Below, one piece after another: positions 59,552-64,000 of a DNA stretch of 64,000 nt (the stretch's first letter is position 1; each line of letters begins with the position of its first letter). A program made the translations under genes and the position numbers. A model generated the notes under the pieces. The model searched no databases, was not told the DNA's origin, and saw nothing but the letters and a program-made list of their open reading frames with translations. This DNA comes from Nymphaea colorata (Eukaryota; Streptophyta; Magnoliopsida; Nymphaeales; Nymphaeaceae): positions 14,119,868 to 14,183,867 of the forward strand of contig NC_045150.1 in NCBI RefSeq assembly GCF_008831285.2, given 5' to 3'.

Positions 59552-61610
59552 AAGCTAATATATAAAGCAGACACTTTAATATTTTGCTTCAAAAATATTT
59601 TAAATAAAATATAAACATCCTAATGTATTTATAAAAACTATTTTGATATAAAACATGCTTTGAGTCAAGTTGTTTTTATGAAAAAAGTTGAATTTTCTAT
59701 AATCAAAATGTTGATGCAATGATAGCCATTCATTTTTGCTAATTATGACAACACTGTGCTGACTATCAACTACATCATCTAAATCACTGGACTGGAGTTA
59801 GGCCAACTTCATCCACTCCCTTCAAAAGCTGATTTTAGTCACACTACTGTGGCTGGCTGTGTTGAATATGAATGCCTGTTTATTCAAACTAGGTGGCATT
59901 TAATTGAGGTGCTAAGGAATGTTATTCAGGTTGTGTAGGGTGGCACAGAACTAAAACCCTCAAATATTAACTGTCTCCCTATCAGTCCTCACCTCAAGCC
60001 GCTAACCCATACGACGGTCATGTTATAAGTTGTGTTTCCTAAAATTATGTCCACTCTCTTGAAAAGAATGCGATATCGCTTTCTTATTTGGACACATTAA
60101 GTCTCCTGAACGGCCTTCTTATTTCCATGTCAAATGCCATAATTGGTGCAATATATTATATCAACAAGATTTTTTCTTCCCTTAGCAAACATATTTTCAA
60201 TATCATGCTCTTTTTGCCAGTTTTGGACTTGACCATTTTTTTAATTTCTCTCTTTTTTTTTATTGAAATTGACTACATATAATAGAAGGGCTTGTTGGGC
60301 ATTATCAGCAGAGCTATTCCCACCGATCAGACGATTGATGTTACCAGAATCAGCTTGAATCGGCTCCAAGGGGCCGAGACATCATTTCCAATAAATGCTT
60401 CAGTTCTGTGGTCAACTCAGAAACACTATTCCTCGGTCTGCATACATGGAGTCATTGCTGGGCTCAAGCTCAGAGTCGAGCTGTAAAAGAACAGCAAAAG
60501 GTCAATTCGATCGACCAAAATCGTGGGTTGAGCTCGACTCGAGCTGTACAAGATCAGAAAAAGGTTGACTCAATAGACCAAATAGTGGCTTGAGTTTGGC
60601 TTGTTTAAGTTCCTTTACCAAATTTTCCTTCAATTTCTTTGTTTTAAATTTGAAAATTAAAAAAAGAAGTTAATTAAAGAAAATAGAGTCAAATTCACGT
60701 AACTCGAATTCGACTCCTTTATAAACTTGAGTTATCAAATTGAGTGTAACTGAACAAGCTCAAATCGAGCTTGAGTAAGCTTGACTAATTGTACAGCCCT
60801 ATCTAGTCCCAAAGAATTTGGGCACTACTCAACTACTTCGGGTTCACGAAGTCAAAGGGTTTGTGTGAACTCACAAACAGAAGTGAAACAATGAACAAGT
60901 TACGTTCCAGCTTTTCCTGTTTCAAAAGAATATTTCTTTAAGTCGGCAACTGTGAGATAGGAAGGTGTATATCCTCGTGGTTTTATGTTAATATAAACAG
61001 TGAAGAAGCTTATTTTTTCAAATAAGTTGATGGGAACATTTGAAAATTTGTCTAAAGATATGGGGATGAGAAGAAATACAAGATATTTTACTGTTGATTA
61101 AGAATAAACTTCTGCTAGTTACTAAATAGCTTACGTATAATTATTAAAATGAAAAGATTAAAAGTCATTTCCATATAAACAAATTAATTAACTCATTAAT
61201 TTACATTATCGGCCACTGTGACAACATGAAATAACATACATACGTGGTTAACCATGTCCCGACCAGTTATGCCCTTTTATTAATACATGAAATCAGTAGT
61301 GGAGCTATCGTGGGGCTGGCATGGGTGCCTGCCCATGCCAGCCCAAGAAAGCTCCATGTGAAAAGGAGCTTCACGCCTGTGTTACCCATGCCAGAAATGG
61401 ATCGGGTCGGGCTCCACAGTCATCAGGGATCCAGCTCCAGAAAAATTAAAGCAGTCGCAATTTTTTTCCTGCCCATAATCCGATTGCGCCCAAATTCACC
61501 TGAAAGGGAAAGGCCGAAGGGGTGAAGCCGCGAAGTGGTGAAGGGAAAGGGCCAAGGGCCGAAGGGTGAGAAAACATAGTCTAGCGTAAAGTTGGTTTAA
61601 AGGGTACTAA
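59552..61610. other. No supported gene; degraded MITE and a hairpin
   Basis: 60473-60598 is a tandem duplication of about 64 bp, and its right flank ends GTACAGCCCTA at 60791-60801, as in the MITE at 55165; no left end was found. A 13-bp perfect hairpin GGGCTGGCATGGG/CCCATGCCAGCCC lies at 61313-61344, with CAGTAGTGGAGCT just before it, suggesting a hAT-type element end. (AT)n at 61612-61629. Confidence 0.45.
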
Positions 61611-62520
61611 CTATATATATATATATATTAGTTTACATGGAACAACTGTGTGGTTTTTATAATAACAAAAGTTAGGTGTATTTTTGTGAGTTGCCAGATA
61701 CTTCCTGGTGGCACTGGGAATTCTCCATTCTGGATCTCGGACTCCATTTGGTTGGATTTCGACCCAAGTCCCATTGTTGACCTGACCATCATCATGAAGC
61801 ATCAGTAATTTGGTTTTGCGAATCCACTTTGATTTGGTATGTAAATAGATTTAATAAGTTCAATTACCACTTGACCTGATTTTGGATCCATTTTTGGTGC
61901 AGAAATTTGGAGCAAAAGGGTTTAGATTGGTCATGCTCTTTCATAAGTTGAATGAGACTGGGAGTCCAATGTTCCAGTGGGATCCAACAAGGATGTGAAA
62001 TGATACATATGGATATGTTTGTCGGATCTGAACTTGTTTTTAAATTAGGATAGGAGATGAAGACCCAACCGATTTGTTTTCATAGCAGCTAGTGGAATGC
62101 TAATTCCCACCTCATTAGACATATAAGGTGAAGAAAACTGGACACACAATGTTGGATGTGTCTGTAATAGAGTTCTGTCATAGGATATATTTGGAGTAGT
62201 GGACTCTGTTTCTCCTTTTCCTGCCTCGACCCTATCCTCATTACTCTGGAATCATGTTCCTCATCATCATGTGGAAGCATCATCAATCGCCTTCCCTTTC
62301 TAACCAACTCTTCTCCCACTTTCTCTTCTTGACAAACCTGGTGGTGAGTCGTTCACCATAACCTCACTCTCCAAACCACTCATTTCTTTGCTACTTTTCA
62401 TTCCATCCAAACAACAAGAATCCTGAAAATTATTTTTTAATGGAGGAGAAAGAATCAAAACTGATGAGGACTCACGGTTCTCCCCTTCGATTCTTTTTGT
62501 TATGAATTGATTCTCTATCT
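61611..62520. other. Possible distal part of antisense retroelement
   Basis: Minus frames at 62089-62319 and 61611-61802 lie downstream of the DUF4283-type remnant on the same strand, but show no motif of their own, so membership is only positional. Confidence 0.25.
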
Positions 62521-63700
62521 CTACTCTGTAATTGCTGGTCTCCTGTAAATCAATCTCTGCATTCCAATCTTTCTGGGTATAACGTTCCTTTCAACTTCCA
62601 TCTGCTTATGGAGAAACCGAAACTTGTTATCCCCCAATTCTGGTTCTGCTTTTGATCTGGATCTCTCCTTTATTAACTCCTCACTTTTTCCCAAATTCTT
62701 TTTCTTATTCCCTCCCTGCCAATCCTTAGCTCTCCTGACATAAAGATAATCTTCAATTCCTTCCACCCATCTTTCTTTGCCACACCCTCTTGAGAAGAAA
62801 CCACCAATTGATCAACTCTACACCGACTTGTCATTTGAGTATATATTCATTTTGCAATGGGAGAAAAATTTAATGTTACTCACATAGTTGATTTCTTGAA
62901 GAACAATTCCTCCCTCTTCTAGTTCCAATCCAACCTCAGATTTTGGATTGAAATCCAATGCTACCTGCACACAGATTCTGCAAGCCCAATTCTTGGCATC
63001 GATTGAGTATGGATGTCATCTTCCTCCGGTTCTCTCTATAGCGCTCTGGCAGTAGCTTGGAAAGTGCATCGATTCCATAAAAATACTGGCAAATTAGGAA
63101 CCCTAATCCACATTGGCACTCCCATTTCTCCTCAATCGATAAGGACCATCTTGGATCCCATCTGCTGGCAACCATCACTCTTCCACCCAATTTCCATTCT
63201 CCCCTTCTAAAAACTACCCTGAGTTCATCCTCACTATGAACCCTTACATGAAAAGCATCCCTCATAAGAAAGAGAGCTTAGGGTTTGCAGCTGCTTTCCA
63301 TGGACTTATCAGATCATAAGCAATGTAAGCATAAACAATGCACTTCTTCTATAAGTCTCCAATGACACAGTGAATCACAGTCCAACGAAAGGGCTGCTTC
63401 GTCTTTTCCAAAACCTTTGAAGCGATCTTGCTTATTGGTGTTCCATTTATCATCTGAATTGAGAGTTGCTCAAAATCCACTTCTGAATCTTGATGATGAG
63501 AACCACAGATTTACCAGGGAGAGATCGATTGTCAGAAACCCGAGAAGGTCCGCCCCTTTCGAACACCCTTCCTCCCTCCATTCCACTTCCAAAATTCTTG
63601 TCCATCGATTACCAAATATCATAAGTTGTCAAAGTTCAGACCTTCTTTTAGTTGGATCATTTTTTCTGCATTTATGATAATTTAGTCACTCAACTACTAG
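62521..63700 (-). mobile_element. Plant retroelement ORF1-like remnant (DUF4283 type)
   Basis: On the minus strand the frame 63265-62936 reads AFHVRVHSEDELRVVFRRGE and KLGGRVMVASRWDPRWSLS, the pattern of DUF4283 (F..RFSSEEDL..V..RGEW...G..M...RWDP). The neighbouring frame continues with ACRICVQVALDFNPKSEVGL, as the family does before its zinc knuckle (ARVCVEVDL...). Upstream, PISKIASKVLEKTKQPFRWT precedes it (63440-63390). Frameshifts and stops break it. 62766-62521 (Lys/Arg/Glu-rich) follows in the same direction. Such proteins are nucleic-acid-binding ORF1 or gag-like parts of plant LINE-type elements. A link to the + strand LINE at 48.4 kb is unlikely, as strand and position differ. Confidence 0.55.
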
Positions 63701-64000
63701 ATATCTAATGCTCGCAAGCTACAAAATCTGCTTATGCATATGCATCAACTTTCCTTTTCCTAGCTTGCAGGCTACATTCCCGCCTTTTTTTCTTGTTCTA
63801 TCGATGCATATAAATGTCTGTCTACATGTTCATGTTCATGTGTGCAACCCACTGAATGAGGTTTTTGGTTGTACAAATTGTATCTTACATTTTTGGTGGA
63901 TTTATGCTGTTTTTTTAACACTTAAATGGAAAAAGTGATTGTCCTAAGCACTGTGATGTTTGGCGAGCTTTAGTTTGATTAATTATTCTAACTTTGCTAT
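63701..64000. other. Right flank, no supported gene
   Basis: Only a 76-codon frame without motif (63708-63938). Confidence 0.5.

Overview
The window reads as nuclear DNA of a flowering plant. It is AT-rich, full of long (AT)n, (GT)n and (CT)n tracts, has GT-AG introns, and carries plant-type copia, L1-like LINE, Ty3/gypsy and hAT remnants. It also has a piece of a plant LRR receptor kinase and a pentatricopeptide-repeat fragment. No ordinary long intact gene was found. The species cannot be fixed from the sequence alone, and most computed ORFs are chance frames, including those through AT repeats.

Region 1.3-39.6 kb is a directly repeated array on the + strand. Four copies of one intron-containing gene family lie at about 3.76-7.70, 14.5-18.75, 26.37-31.2 and 35.55-39.2 kb. 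They sit in larger repeat units: 1316-12150 aligns collinearly with 24014-35545 as a roughly 11 kb duplication, followed in each case by a further copy. Seven recurring exon-like blocks (a to g here) can be followed. Block a has the KCPQFLWY-type string. Block b has TMHN...ELT. Block c has NFNPN.DICRQDP. Block d has FELVDSD. Block e has LLDRALR. Block f has AGDITI. Block g is the C-terminal exon. I do not recognise the family. Splice sites and frames show copies 1 and 3 to be decayed, while blocks f and g of copies 2 and 4 still have working-looking splice sites and frames. The last exon differs completely between copies: a Lys/His/Gly/Ala-rich repeat in copy 2, 84-bp (28-residue) repeats in copy 4, and only 17 residues in copies 1 and 3.

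Between the two halves of the array (18.8-24 kb) lie a PPR fragment and a broken copia element whose 3' end is carried into the repeat unit; copy 1 starts inside that copia remnant. Insertions filled in one copy and empty in another (4658-4842 and 25401-25586) give a relative order of events.

From 40 to 64 kb the window is mostly transposon debris. In order it holds an LTR-like piece with a TATA box (40.0-41.7), a 60-bp minisatellite (42.08-42.35) and a dispersed repeat family rich in CAGATTC-type words. An L1-like reverse transcriptase remnant follows (48.4-50.14), then two hAT MITEs with target-site duplications (54.25 and 55.17), a CT-rich minisatellite (56.9-57.25), the receptor-kinase 3' fragment (58.31-58.69, minus) and an antisense DUF4283-type retroelement ORF1 remnant (about 62.5-63.7, minus).
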